The position numbers and the translations under genes were made by a program. Below the pieces are notes generated by a model. That model searched no databases. It was not told the origin of the DNA and saw only the letters and a program-made list of their open reading frames with translations. Source: Luteibacter jiangsuensis (GTDB lineage: Bacteria; Pseudomonadota; Gammaproteobacteria; Xanthomonadales; Rhodanobacteraceae). Taken from it: DNA of 64,000 bases. Shown one piece after another: positions 25,755-34,652 of this stretch. Each line of letters starts with the position of its first letter. Positions within the stretch are counted from its first letter, which is position 1. The stretch spans positions 62,001 to 126,000 of the forward strand of contig NZ_JAAQQR010000009.1 in the NCBI RefSeq assembly GCF_011742555.1. Direction: 5' to 3'.

Positions 25755-27059
25755 TCACTGGCTCTTCAATTGCAGCGCCGGCGCGATGCGACAGGTGCGC
25801 CAGGCCGGAATCAGACCCGCGGCGATGGCCGCGGCGATGGAAATGACGAAGGTGGCACCGAGCATGGTGAGATCGAGGTGCGCAAGCTCGGCCGAAGCGC
25901 CCGGCTGCATGCGTACCACCGCGAGCCCGAGCACGGCCACACCCAACCCGCCGACGCCGCCCGCAAGACCGATGACGCCGGCCTCGACGAGCAACTGCGC
26001 GAACACGCTGCGTCGCGACGCGCCCAGCGCACGACGCACGCTCACCTCTCCCGCGCGACGCATGAACTTCGCCAGCATCAGACCCACGGTGTTGACGAGA
26101 CAGACTGCGAAGAACCCCAGCGCCAGCCACACCTGGAGCCTGACGTCGCTCGGCACCACGCGCTGCTGGTCGAGGAACTGCATGACGTTCGGCAGCGCGG
26201 AGACCGCCGGCCGTTCGAAGCGGCCGAGCGCCACCTGCTCGTGCACGTAGCCGTCCAGGAACCGTCGATAGGACGCGACGGTGGTCGGATCGTCCAGCTG
26301 CACCCAGAACTGCAACCAGACGCAGTTGGCCGTTTCCATGTCCGCCTCGTCGGACGACTTGTTGCCCCAGCACTCGATACCGCCGTTGCGCTTGAGCTTC
26401 GCGGCGCGGGCGGTACCCAGCGGAACGAATACCTCTTCGCCCACGCTGTAGTTGCCCGAGTTCAGGTCATAGAAATGGGGCACTGCGCGCCACGGTGCCA
26501 GCACGCCGACGATGCGCAGATCCGCGCCATCGACATGCAACGTTCGCCCCACACTGTTTTCGCCGCGGAAGAGGCGATCGTTGAGTTCGCCACCGATGAC
26601 GGCGACACGCGTACGCGACTCGTCGTCGGTCGCCGACCAGCCCTGGCCGTACCGGAAGGGCACGCCGAACATTGCGAAGAAATCGGCCGTCGTGTATCGG
26701 GCAGGCACGATGAACGGATCGATGGCGAGGTCGTCGGACTGCACCGGCGTGGAGCCCGCGGCCATCAACGCCTGCCGGCGGGCGCGCGCGGCATGAAGGA
26801 GGTTCATGCCGTCCGCCCACGTGACCTGCGTCGGCAATTCGTCCGGATGGTCGTCGCGCTCCTTGTCACGCGGGTCCATCTGCGGCATGAAGACCGATCC
26901 GCTGCGACCGGGCAGCGGATCGCCCGACAGTACGTGCAATACAGTGAGCGTGGTGATGCTCGCTCCGATGCCAAGCGCCACGGCGAGAATCATGAGTGCC
27001 GTAAGCGCCTTGCTTCGCCGCAGACTGCGCACGGCGAGTTCCATGTAATAACCGAACAT
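25755..27059 (-). CDS. FtsX/MacB-type ABC permease, pair member A2
   Basis: 434 aa from the ATG at 27059 (MFGYYMELAVRSLRRSKALTALM), the same opening as its paralogue at 28307-29614. One N-terminal helix, a large periplasmic MacB_PCD-like domain and three C-terminal helices around VNTVGLMLAKFMRRAGEVSVRRALGASRRSVFAQLLVEAG. One base separates its stop from the next ATG. The A-type permeases have the NTVGL-KFMRR motif; the B-type have SFW(V)-QRR-QIGVRR. An A/B heterodimer with the single ATPase is a plausible arrangement. Confidence 0.88.
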   Translation of the reverse strand: MFGYYMELAVRSLRRSKALTALMILAVALGIGASITTLTVLHVLSGDPLPGRSGSVFMPQMDPRDKERDDHPDELPTQVTWADGMNLLHAARARRQALMAAGSTPVQSDDLAIDPFIVPARYTTADFFAMFGVPFRYGQGWSATDDESRTRVAVIGGELNDRLFRGENSVGRTLHVDGADLRIVGVLAPWRAVPHFYDLNSGNYSVGEEVFVPLGTARAAKLKRNGGIECWGNKSSDEADMETANCVWLQFWVQLDDPTTVASYRRFLDGYVHEQVALGRFERPAVSALPNVMQFLDQQRVVPSDVRLQVWLALGFFAVCLVNTVGLMLAKFMRRAGEVSVRRALGASRRSVFAQLLVEAGVIGLAGGVGGLGVAVLGLAVVRMQPGASAELAHLDLTMLGATFVISIAAAIAAGLIPAWRTCRIAPALQLKSQ

Positions 27060-27081
27060 CCGGATTCCTGGCTGCCCTTTG

Positions 27082-28296
27082 TCAGACGCTACGGGTGGCT
27101 TCGACGGGCGACACTCGCGATGCACGCAGCGCAGGAGCGAACACCGCCGCCTGGCCCAGCCCAAGCAGTACGACCACGCCCACCAGCACATATGTGAAGG
27201 ACAGACGCTGCATCTCGAACTGCGTGAGCATCCACTGGTTCATGCCCAGCGCCAGGATCACACCCACCACGACACCCGCCAGCGCGATCAGGAAGTTTTC
27301 GGTCATGAAGTAGCTCAGAATGTCGCTCTTGCGCGCACCCAGGGCACGCCGCACGCCAATCTGTTTGCGACGCTGGCCGACCCAGAAGCTGGACAGGCCA
27401 ACGATACCGGCGGCCGTGATAGCCAAGAGCACACCGCAGACGATGCTCATCAGCAACGCCATACCCCTGTCGGCATCGTAGGCCGCGGCGCGCACCATCT
27501 CGAACGTGCGCACGCCGTTCTTCTCCGGCAGCACGCGCATGCGGTTCACGCCGTAGAGCGTGTTGGCGACGGATTTGAACACGGCGTCCTGCTGGCCCGG
27601 CTTGGTGCGCAGAATGAAATGCTGGTAGCTACTGTCGAACAGCAGGGGCATGATCGTCACGTTGTCGATGAAGTCCGTGTCGATCCAGGGAACCGTGAGC
27701 TTTTCGACGATGCCGATGATCGTGGACGGACGCCCCTTGATGTAATAGATGGTCTTGCCCAGCGCATTTCCGTCCGGAAACATCTTGTCCGCCAGGGCCT
27801 TGGTCACGATGACCTGCGGCGGCGCGGGCTGCTGGTCGCGGGTGAACGACGCAATCTCGCTCGAGGTGAAATTGCGTCCGGCGACCAGCTTCGCACCCAG
27901 CGTCGCCAGCGCATGTTCGTCGCCGAAGTAGAGCGCGCTCTGCACGCCGTCTTTTCCACCGTCGGCGGTCCGTTGGGCGGTGGTCGACCAACCGCCCCTG
28001 CGCAGCGGAAACGAATTGGTTACGTAGGCGTCTTCAACGCCCGGCATGGAGCGAAGCGCCTGCAGGTCCGTCTTCATCAGCGGCAAATAGGTGCCTGGCG
28101 ACCCTACGTAGAGGTTCTGGACCGCGACGACGTTGGCCTCGTTCATGCCAGTCGTTCGACGCACGCGATCGAGGCGCTCGTGCACGATGAACAGCGCATT
28201 GCAAACGATGGCAAGCGTCAATGCGATCTGCAATGCGATAAGGATGGTTCCCGCCTTGTGCCGACGGAGCGCTGCCAGGATGGGTCTGATTTGCAT
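27082..28296 (-). CDS. FtsX/MacB-type ABC permease, pair member B1
   Basis: 404 aa. N-terminal helix (GTILIALQIALTLAIVCNALFIV), a periplasmic domain (about 45-270) and three C-terminal helices with SFWVGQRRKQIGVRRALGARKSDILSYFMTENFLIAL. It closely resembles the permease at 24536-25753. It starts ten bases after the stop of A1 (28307) and ends 22 bases before the start of A2, so the order is A1-B1-A2-B2, consistent with tandem duplication of an A-B gene pair. Confidence 0.88.
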   Translation of the reverse strand: MQIRPILAALRRHKAGTILIALQIALTLAIVCNALFIVHERLDRVRRTTGMNEANVVAVQNLYVGSPGTYLPLMKTDLQALRSMPGVEDAYVTNSFPLRRGGWSTTAQRTADGGKDGVQSALYFGDEHALATLGAKLVAGRNFTSSEIASFTRDQQPAPPQVIVTKALADKMFPDGNALGKTIYYIKGRPSTIIGIVEKLTVPWIDTDFIDNVTIMPLLFDSSYQHFILRTKPGQQDAVFKSVANTLYGVNRMRVLPEKNGVRTFEMVRAAAYDADRGMALLMSIVCGVLLAITAAGIVGLSSFWVGQRRKQIGVRRALGARKSDILSYFMTENFLIALAGVVVGVILALGMNQWMLTQFEMQRLSFTYVLVGVVVLLGLGQAAVFAPALRASRVSPVEATRSV

Positions 28297-28306
28297 GGCG
28301 CTACCC

Positions 28307-29614
28307 TCAGTTCGATTTCAGCTGCCACGCCGGCTGCACCTGGGCGGCGCGCCACGTGGGATAGAATGCGGCAACAATGGAGGCCGTGATGGCCACGACC
28401 AGGGTCAGCAGCATCAAGGTCGGGTCCAGCGTGGCAAGCCGTGCGATGCGCTCGGGGAACACGAGACCCACTCCGAGGACGCCAAAGCCCGTCAGCACCA
28501 GCCCTAGTACACCGCCCGCGATGCCGATCGTTCCTGCCTCGATGAGGAACTGCGCGTAGATGTCCAGGCGCGAGGCACCCAACGCCCTGCGCACCCCGAT
28601 TTCCGGTGCGCGGCGCATGAACTTGGCCAGCAGCAGGCCAATGGTGTTGACCAGACAGATGACCAGGAAGCCGAGCGACACCAGAAGCGACACCTGCGAT
28701 TCGCGGGGCACGACCTTCTGCACCGACAGCCAGTCCATGACGTTGCGGAGGCGAACGTTCGGTGCCCAGCTGAACCGCCCGGACCGCTGCATTTCGGCGG
28801 CGTATCCGCTCAGATATTCGCGGTAGGACTGGGCCTCCGACTTGCTGGGAAGCTCCGTCCACAGCGACAGCCATATGCACTCGGAACGCAGGTAGTTCTC
28901 CCAGCCCTCCCCCGGGTCCTTCACGCAATTGTTGTTGCCGTTGTTCGGCAGCTTCAGATCCACCGCGCGATTGAAGGGCACGTATACCGACGCGCCCTCG
29001 TCGAATCCGGAGGTGTTGGGCACGTCGAAGAACAACGGCTGCGGCGCCCAGTCCTTGATGACACCGGTGATCCGGAACAGATGCCCGTCGAGGTTGATCT
29101 GCTTGCCCACGCTCTGACCGCCGTTGAAGAGTTTGTCATTGAGCGATTTGCTGATCACGGCCACATCGGCATGCTTCTCGTCGTCGTCGATGCTCCAGGC
29201 CCGCCCTTGTAGGAACGGCACATCGAACATCGGGAAGAAATCCGCACCGGTGGCGTAGGCCCCCTGGCGCATGGGCAGGCGCGAAGGATCCTCGGGAATG
29301 ACCGACACGCCGATCGGGTACGTGACTGTCTGCCGCTTGGCCTTGCGCGCCCGGAGCAGCGCCGTCGCATCCTTGTAGCTCAGTGCCGGCGGGGGCTCGC
29401 CCTCCTTGGTGTTCTCCGGGCCCCAATTGTCGAGCTGCACGTTGTAAAGCACATCGGACTTCTGCGGGATCGGATCGCGCGACGTGGCGCGGAAGACCGA
29501 ATAGGTGGTCATCGATGCCGCCACGCCAAAACCGATGGCCATCACCATGAGTGCCGTGAGCACCGGGTTGCGCCGCAGGCTGCGCAGGCCGAGTTGAAGG
29601 TAGTAACTGAACAT
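28307..29614 (-). CDS. FtsX/MacB-type ABC permease, pair member A1
   Basis: 435 aa. It begins MFSYYLQLGLRSLRRNPVLTALMVMAIGFGVAASMTT, the usual start of MacB-like permeases: an amphipathic cytoplasmic helix, then membrane helix 1. A large periplasmic region is followed by three C-terminal helices with VNTIGLLLAKFMRRAPEIGVRRALGASRLDIYAQFLIEAG. It is the first permease after the ATPase gene (gap 29 bases). The family covers peptide, antibiotic and lipoprotein transporters; a substrate cannot be predicted. Confidence 0.88.
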   Translation of the reverse strand: MFSYYLQLGLRSLRRNPVLTALMVMAIGFGVAASMTTYSVFRATSRDPIPQKSDVLYNVQLDNWGPENTKEGEPPPALSYKDATALLRARKAKRQTVTYPIGVSVIPEDPSRLPMRQGAYATGADFFPMFDVPFLQGRAWSIDDDEKHADVAVISKSLNDKLFNGGQSVGKQINLDGHLFRITGVIKDWAPQPLFFDVPNTSGFDEGASVYVPFNRAVDLKLPNNGNNNCVKDPGEGWENYLRSECIWLSLWTELPSKSEAQSYREYLSGYAAEMQRSGRFSWAPNVRLRNVMDWLSVQKVVPRESQVSLLVSLGFLVICLVNTIGLLLAKFMRRAPEIGVRRALGASRLDIYAQFLIEAGTIGIAGGVLGLVLTGFGVLGVGLVFPERIARLATLDPTLMLLTLVVAITASIVAAFYPTWRAAQVQPAWQLKSN

Positions 29615-29643
29615 GGGAGCCCCCGAGGATGGATCGGCTTCGA

Positions 29644-30354
<711 letters not shown>

Positions 30355-30368
30355 GGTTTTTCCCTCTG

Positions 30369-31640
30369 TCAGCGGCTGATGGCGACGTGTTTGGCGTCGC
30401 CGAAGGTGTCGGCACCGGAGATGACGATCTTGTCGCCCTCCTTCAGGCCATCCAGGATCTCGACCTTGTCGATGCTGCTCGCACCGACACGGATATCGCG
30501 GCGATCGGCCATGCCGTCGTTTACCACGTAGGCGTAGCGGCCGGCGCTTTCGTCCACGAACGAGCCGCGCTGCACCGTCAATACGTTGTCGCGCTTGTCG
30601 AGCAGGATGCGCACGGACAGGCGCTGGCTCTGACGCAGCTGCTTCGGCGTCTCGCCATCGAAGCGCAGGCGGGCGGCGACCTCGCCGTTCACCACTTCCG
30701 GCGACACCGCGCTGACCTTGCCGTTCCAGGTTTTGCCGTTGCCGCTGATCTCGCCCGGCATGCCGATGGCGAGGTCGCGCGCGAAGCTTTCCGGCACCTT
30801 CATCTCCACTTCCAGCGCGGACAGGTCGATGACACTGAGCAACTGTGCGTCTTTCGCGACCGTGGCGCGTTCGGCGATGAAGAGCTGGCCCACCTGGCCG
30901 TCGACGGGCGATTTCACGTTGAGGTCTTCGACCTGGCGCTCCAGGTCCTGCACCAGGTACACCTGGCGGTCGTGGGCAAGCTTTTTCGCCTGCACATCGA
31001 AGGTGAGGCTGTCGTTGTCCATGGAAAGATCGGTCTTCGCGTGCTTCGCGGTGATCTGCGCCTTGTCCAGCGTGGACTTCGCCTTGTCGACATCCGACTG
31101 GGGCACGGCGCCCTTGCCATAGGCGCTCTCGTAGCGGTTCAGATCGCGCTCCGCGGCGGTCTGGTCGATCACCGCGTTGTCGAACGCCTTCTGCAGTTCC
31201 GAACGCTTCTTCTTGGCGTCGATCTGCGCACGCAGGTAATCCACTTCCATCGCGTCCGCCGCCGACTTTTCCTGGGAGAGCTTGCTGGTCAGTTCGGGGC
31301 TCGTGATCACGGCCAGCACCTGCCCCTTCTTCACGACGTCACCGGCGTGCACCTTGAGCACGACCGCGCCGGCGGAGGTGGCGTACATGGTGGGACTGAC
31401 GGCCGCCACCACCTTGCCCTCCGCGGCGATATCGCGAACGAACGGGCCCCGCGTCACGGTGCCGAAGCTCAGGCGGGACGCACTGACCGAGGTGTCCGCC
31501 GAGAACATCGTGCCGATGCGCGGCGCGGCAAGGGCAACGAGCACGGCCGCCGCGACCCCCGCCCCGATGAGGAGGAACTTGCGCTTGCGGTTCGGACGGA
31601 CTTCGACGAGGCGGTCCTGGGCGGAGGTGTCACGGATCAT
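30369..31640 (-). CDS. HlyD/MacA-type periplasmic adaptor
   Basis: 423 aa. A cytoplasmic basic segment (RPNRKRK) and one membrane helix (about 24-44) anchor it. It then shows a lipoyl/barrel-sandwich half (GAVVLKVHAGDVVKKGQVLAVI), a long coiled-coil hairpin (about 115-245), the second half (VKSPVDGQVGQLFI) and beta-barrel domains. Such proteins bridge inner-membrane ABC permeases to an outer-membrane TolC channel; no TolC gene lies here, so a TolC encoded elsewhere is expected. It is the first gene of the exporter operon, with a perfect sigma-54 promoter some 35-50 bases upstream of the ATG. Confidence 0.92.
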   Translation of the reverse strand: MIRDTSAQDRLVEVRPNRKRKFLLIGAGVAAAVLVALAAPRIGTMFSADTSVSASRLSFGTVTRGPFVRDIAAEGKVVAAVSPTMYATSAGAVVLKVHAGDVVKKGQVLAVITSPELTSKLSQEKSAADAMEVDYLRAQIDAKKKRSELQKAFDNAVIDQTAAERDLNRYESAYGKGAVPQSDVDKAKSTLDKAQITAKHAKTDLSMDNDSLTFDVQAKKLAHDRQVYLVQDLERQVEDLNVKSPVDGQVGQLFIAERATVAKDAQLLSVIDLSALEVEMKVPESFARDLAIGMPGEISGNGKTWNGKVSAVSPEVVNGEVAARLRFDGETPKQLRQSQRLSVRILLDKRDNVLTVQRGSFVDESAGRYAYVVNDGMADRRDIRVGASSIDKVEILDGLKEGDKIVISGADTFGDAKHVAISR

Positions 31641-31673
31641 GGTGGATTCCCTGGCTTGCTTGCGTGGATACGC

Positions 31674-31689
31674 AGCAAACGCCGTGCCA
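31674..31689 (-). promoter_or_regulatory. Sigma-54 (-24/-12) promoter of the ABC exporter operon
   Basis: On the minus strand the sequence reads TGGCACGGCGTTTGCT. This is a full match to TGGCACG-N4-TTGC(A/T), with exactly ten bases between the invariant GG and GC. The predicted start lies near 31664, about 24 bases before the adaptor ATG. A sigma-54 activator is encoded at the far end of the same cluster. Confidence 0.88.
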
Positions 31690-31722
31690 AGCCATGAAAT
31701 CGTTTTAATTCAATAGTTTACT

Positions 31723-31740
31723 GTTGCGCCTAGGCGCAAC
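31723..31740. promoter_or_regulatory. 18-bp perfect palindrome upstream of the sigma-54 promoter
   Basis: GTTGCGCCTAGGCGCAAC reads the same on both strands. Its centre is about 45 bases upstream of the -24 element. It may be an operator or an architectural protein site, or the 3' stem of a transcript from upstream. Confidence 0.5.
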
Positions 31741-31746
31741 GACATG

Positions 31747-31788
31747 TGTCCGCGGACAAAGTGTCCGGACAGGCCCAGGTCGCGGACA
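31747..31788. promoter_or_regulatory. Tandem TGTCC/GGACA palindromes, candidate upstream activator sites
   Basis: Two perfect palindromes, TGTCCGCGGACA (31747-31758) and TGTCCGGACA (31762-31771), with a further GGACA half-site at 31784-31788. They lie 58-100 bases upstream of the -24 element, the usual distance for NtrC-type activator sites. Paired dyads are what a dimer-of-dimers activator would need. The cognate regulator at 23107-24441 is the leading candidate. Confidence 0.6.
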
Positions 31789-31802
31789 CCCGACGGACTT
31801 GT

Positions 31803-31904
31803 GTGGGAGCCGCTTCAGCGGCGATGGGTACTCGTGGCAAGCCTGCCCGCTGGCACGGGATCGCCGGCACAGCCGGCTCCCACACAGGGCGAGCCGGCTC
31901 CCAC
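31803..31904. repeat. REPIN, family B, with an extra third arm
   Basis: The left arm GTGGGAGCCGCTTCAGCGGC (31803-31822) pairs with a variant right arm (GCCGGCACAGCCGGCTCCCAC, ending at 31883). A second right-arm copy, GAGCCGGCTCCCAC, ends at 31904. The right arms are of the CCGG...CCGG subtype rather than CCGCTTCAGCGG, so the element is a hybrid of two REP variants with a partial duplication. Confidence 0.75.
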
Positions 31905-31926
31905 AGGCGCGTGGTGTGCTCTTGCG

Positions 31927-32487
31927 TCAGCCGAAGGCCATCAGGGATTCCGACATGGCAATGTCGCGGGCCACGCCACGGCCCAGCGACGAGATTGGCG
32001 CCTCGCAGACGCCCAGCACCGTGAAGCCGGCGATCCGCCGACGCGTGAAGCAAAGCACGCGGGGACGGGAAGCACGCAGCCAGCCACGATCCGGCGCGCG
32101 CCGCGACGGAGTCGGAGCAGGCGACGCATCGGCGAACAAGCCGTCCCAGGCAAGATAGTCCGTGTCCGGCAGGAGATAGACGCGACCTAACGTGTCGCCC
32201 TGCCCGTCCACGCAATCGATCCACTCCCGTGGGCCCTCCGCGGTGACGGCGCAGGTTACCCCCACGTAGCGCGTGCCGAGGAGCGAGGCCAGTTCCGCAG
32301 TCTCCACCAGGCAATCGTGTGGCTCACCGAGCGCAGGTGCGGCGGCATCGCGGGGCGCGAGATAGAGCACGCCACCCAGCTGGCCCAGGCCTTCGAACAA
32401 CGTACGCGGCGAAAGGGCCATCCAGCGTGTGGTGGCGGACGAGCGGGCGCGCGATTGCACGCCGAAGGTGGCGAGCCAGCCGAACAT
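31927..32487 (-). CDS. Protein of unknown function downstream of hemP
   Basis: 186 aa; I do not recognise it. It has no signal peptide or membrane helix. Visible features are a hydrophobic core block (LGGVLYLAPRD), a pair of cysteines (HDCLVETAEL and VTCAV), WIDCVDGQGDTLGRVYLLPDTDYLAWDGLF in the middle, and an Arg-rich Pro/Ala linker before RVLCFTRRRIAGFTVLGVCEAP. ATG 32487 is preceded by AGGGA. It follows hemP by 92 bases in the same direction, so it may belong to the Fur-controlled haem/iron unit, but no enzymatic motif supports this. Confidence 0.6.
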   Translation of the reverse strand: MFGWLATFGVQSRARSSATTRWMALSPRTLFEGLGQLGGVLYLAPRDAAAPALGEPHDCLVETAELASLLGTRYVGVTCAVTAEGPREWIDCVDGQGDTLGRVYLLPDTDYLAWDGLFADASPAPTPSRRAPDRGWLRASRPRVLCFTRRRIAGFTVLGVCEAPISSLGRGVARDIAMSESLMAFG

Positions 32488-32579
32488 GGCGTGTCCCTGG
32501 ACAGAAGACGGTCGAAGGATGCCTGGCTGGGCGGCCTGGGGAGACCCGCGTGGCTTGGCGTCGGGGAGAGAGGTGACGC

Positions 32580-32777
32580 TTACTTCGTGAGGATCAGCTT
32601 GTCGTTCCGCGTAAGCCGCAGGTGGTACTCGCTGCCCTGATGTTCGATGACCAGTTCACGCGAACCGTCGAGCAGGTTCTTGCTTTCCACACGGCGGGCA
32701 GCCACCGGGGCAGCACGAAGCGGAACGACCCGGTCACGGCCGCCGTTGTCGGTTAGGGGAAGCGATCGAAGCAGCAT
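32580..32777 (-). CDS. hemP: Hemin uptake protein HemP
   Basis: 65 aa. The C-terminal half SKNLLDGSRELVIEHQGSEYHLRLTRNDKLILTK is the HemP/HmuP pattern (S..L......I.H.G..Y.LR.T...KLILTK). HemP/HmuP proteins are small proteins needed for haem uptake gene expression or haem acquisition. GGAG lies eight bases before the ATG. A Fur box stands about 35 bases upstream, so expression should rise under iron limitation. No haem receptor gene is in the window. Confidence 0.9.
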   Translation of the reverse strand: MLLRSLPLTDNGGRDRVVPLRAAPVAARRVESKNLLDGSRELVIEHQGSEYHLRLTRNDKLILTK

Positions 32778-32810
32778 GGTCTGGACTCCGCGTTAGGGTG
32801 CGGAGTTTAT

Positions 32811-32829
32811 GATAATGATTCTCGTTTGC
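32811..32829. promoter_or_regulatory. Fur box upstream of hemP
   Basis: GATAATGATTCTCGTTTGC matches the 19-bp Fur consensus GATAATGATAATCATTATC, with a perfect left half and a weaker right half. It sits 34 bases from the hemP ATG on the minus strand, in promoter position. Confidence 0.75.
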
Positions 32830-33032
32830 GAGTCAAGTGCGCGTTTGGCCACGCCCTCGACGCGGCTTCATTGCTTCCACACCTCCGATCCTCCGATGTC
32901 CCCCTGAGTACAGGAGTTTCGCCTTCCGACCGCACTGGGCGCCGGCCAATACGAATACTTGATCGACGCGGCGAGTCTGCGAGTACGGCCGCGCCAGGAT
33001 CCCGGCGTGACTGGTGAACCTCGGAGGATTCA

Positions 33033-34580
33033 ATGAGAACACCGCGAAAGTCATACCCATCCGTATTCGTGCTACTGGCCGTTGTAGGCACCGCGGGAAT
33101 GTCTGGCACCCAAGCTCGTGTGGCTCGAAATCTGTCGGAACTCGGAGTCGATACCATTGGATCGCCTTCTGCGCCGATGGAAGAACGAATAAGGCTCGAA
33201 CCCATCCTCACGGCGCTCGTACAAGCTCACCTGGCGAAGGAAGAACGCCTCCCCGGCCAACAGCCGATCATCCATCCCCGAGTCTGGTACAACGACGAAG
33301 GCAATACCCTCAATGTCGATCTCGGACGGGAGTACGTGCCCGATACATACACGATCTCTTTCGAGGAAAGGCTCAACGCCATAACGTCGATTGTCTATGA
33401 AGCGGCTCAGCCAACCCGAATCTACAGACTCAATGTATGGTTCGACGGGAGAGACATCTTTTATTACTTTCCCGAGGAAAAAGGGCCCGCGGACAGAGGG
33501 ATTGCGGACCACAAGTCAGCAAGTCGCGCGAAAAGGAGCTTACGGACGAGAGTGCTCGTCGCCGCCGGCCATGGAGTTTATTACAACTCCAGGTTCAAGG
33601 ATTGGCGCCCCCAACGCGAGCCATCAAACTTCGTTGTCGAAGACTTCATTACGCCAGTCTTTGCGCGTCACTTGACCAGGCACCTTCAGGATCGAAGCGA
33701 CGCAGAAGTCTTCCTCGCCAGATCCACGCAAATCGCGATATATCCTGAAAGCGCGAAACCATGGCTATCCATGGCCGCTCGCTATCACATCAAATCCGAA
33801 CTGCCGGACTTTACGGCGATCTGGAACAGTGCTGGACGGGAACCAAGCGGCGCAGGGCTAAATGAGAGGGACCAGGACATCCGTAGCCGACCGCTTTATG
33901 CAAACCACCTGGGCGTGGATGCCGTCATCCATCTACACACGAATGCCCATGACGATGCATCGGTGCGCGGAATACGAACATTCCATTATTCGAACAGTTC
34001 TGAAAGCAAACGCCTTGGGGACCTGGCACTCTGCTACATGAAAGAGAGCCTCGGCTCGAATTCAAGCTACGCCAGCTTCCCTGTATCCAATGAGAGCAGA
34101 GCGGACAACCATGGCGAAAATCGGCTCGCCAACATGCCGAGCATCATCGCCGAGCTCGGCTTTCATACAAATGAAGATGATGCCCAAGCGATTCGGAACG
34201 ACGTTTTTCAGAGCCTGACGATGCGCGGCCTTGAAAAGGCGTATCGCATGTTCAGAGAAGGTCACGGGTGCGAGCACTTTTCTGCTACATATCCGGACGT
34301 TAGCGTGGTTTCGGAGTCCTCTGTGGAGGCCTCAGTTACTCTCGGAGGATTCCCGCGCTTTCCGGTGAGATACGCATCCACCATCGAGGAATGCCCATCG
34401 GGAATAATCTGTCGGCCAGTCATGGGGCGGTTCCAGAACGCATCACAACCACTGACCGTAACCCACACGTGTCTTGCCGCGGAGCCATTCACTATCAGAT
34501 GGAAGGTAGTTTTCACTGATGCAGACGGCATTCAAGCCCAGACCACGACTTCGCTGCACTGTCAGCCTAAATCAGGCTGA
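33033..34580 (+). CDS. Secreted N-acetylmuramoyl-L-alanine amidase (Amidase_3) with GerMN-like N-terminus
   Basis: 515 aa. The basic N-terminus MRTPRKSYPSVFVLLAVVGTAGMSG is a signal peptide. Residues ~55-150 (NTLNVDLGREYVPDTY, ITSIVYEAAQPTRIYRLNVWFDG) resemble a GerMN/sporulation-type domain. The catalytic Amidase_3 domain follows: zinc His180 in VLVAAGHG, HLHTNAH near residue 300 and the catalytic Glu in IIAELGFHTN. It would cleave the amide bond between muramic acid and the stem peptide. The C-terminal ~110 residues with four cysteines have no recognised fold. GGAGG lies five bases before the ATG. By eye it is less GC-rich than neighbouring genes, suggesting transfer. It stands alone. Confidence 0.8.
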   Translation: MRTPRKSYPSVFVLLAVVGTAGMSGTQARVARNLSELGVDTIGSPSAPMEERIRLEPILTALVQAHLAKEERLPGQQPIIHPRVWYNDEGNTLNVDLGREYVPDTYTISFEERLNAITSIVYEAAQPTRIYRLNVWFDGRDIFYYFPEEKGPADRGIADHKSASRAKRSLRTRVLVAAGHGVYYNSRFKDWRPQREPSNFVVEDFITPVFARHLTRHLQDRSDAEVFLARSTQIAIYPESAKPWLSMAARYHIKSELPDFTAIWNSAGREPSGAGLNERDQDIRSRPLYANHLGVDAVIHLHTNAHDDASVRGIRTFHYSNSSESKRLGDLALCYMKESLGSNSSYASFPVSNESRADNHGENRLANMPSIIAELGFHTNEDDAQAIRNDVFQSLTMRGLEKAYRMFREGHGCEHFSATYPDVSVVSESSVEASVTLGGFPRFPVRYASTIEECPSGIICRPVMGRFQNASQPLTVTHTCLAAEPFTIRWKVVFTDADGIQAQTTTSLHCQPKSG

Positions 34581-34652
34581 TAAGCGGGAAGCCGTCACGT
34601 CCATCGTCAGACCCTTCGGCCGGGGCGAGCCGCACCGTTGGAACGGCAAGCC

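Noticed and set aside
31851-31866. TGGCACG within the REP element at 31803-31904
   Set aside because: No TTGC element follows at the right distance; it is part of the repeat middle.
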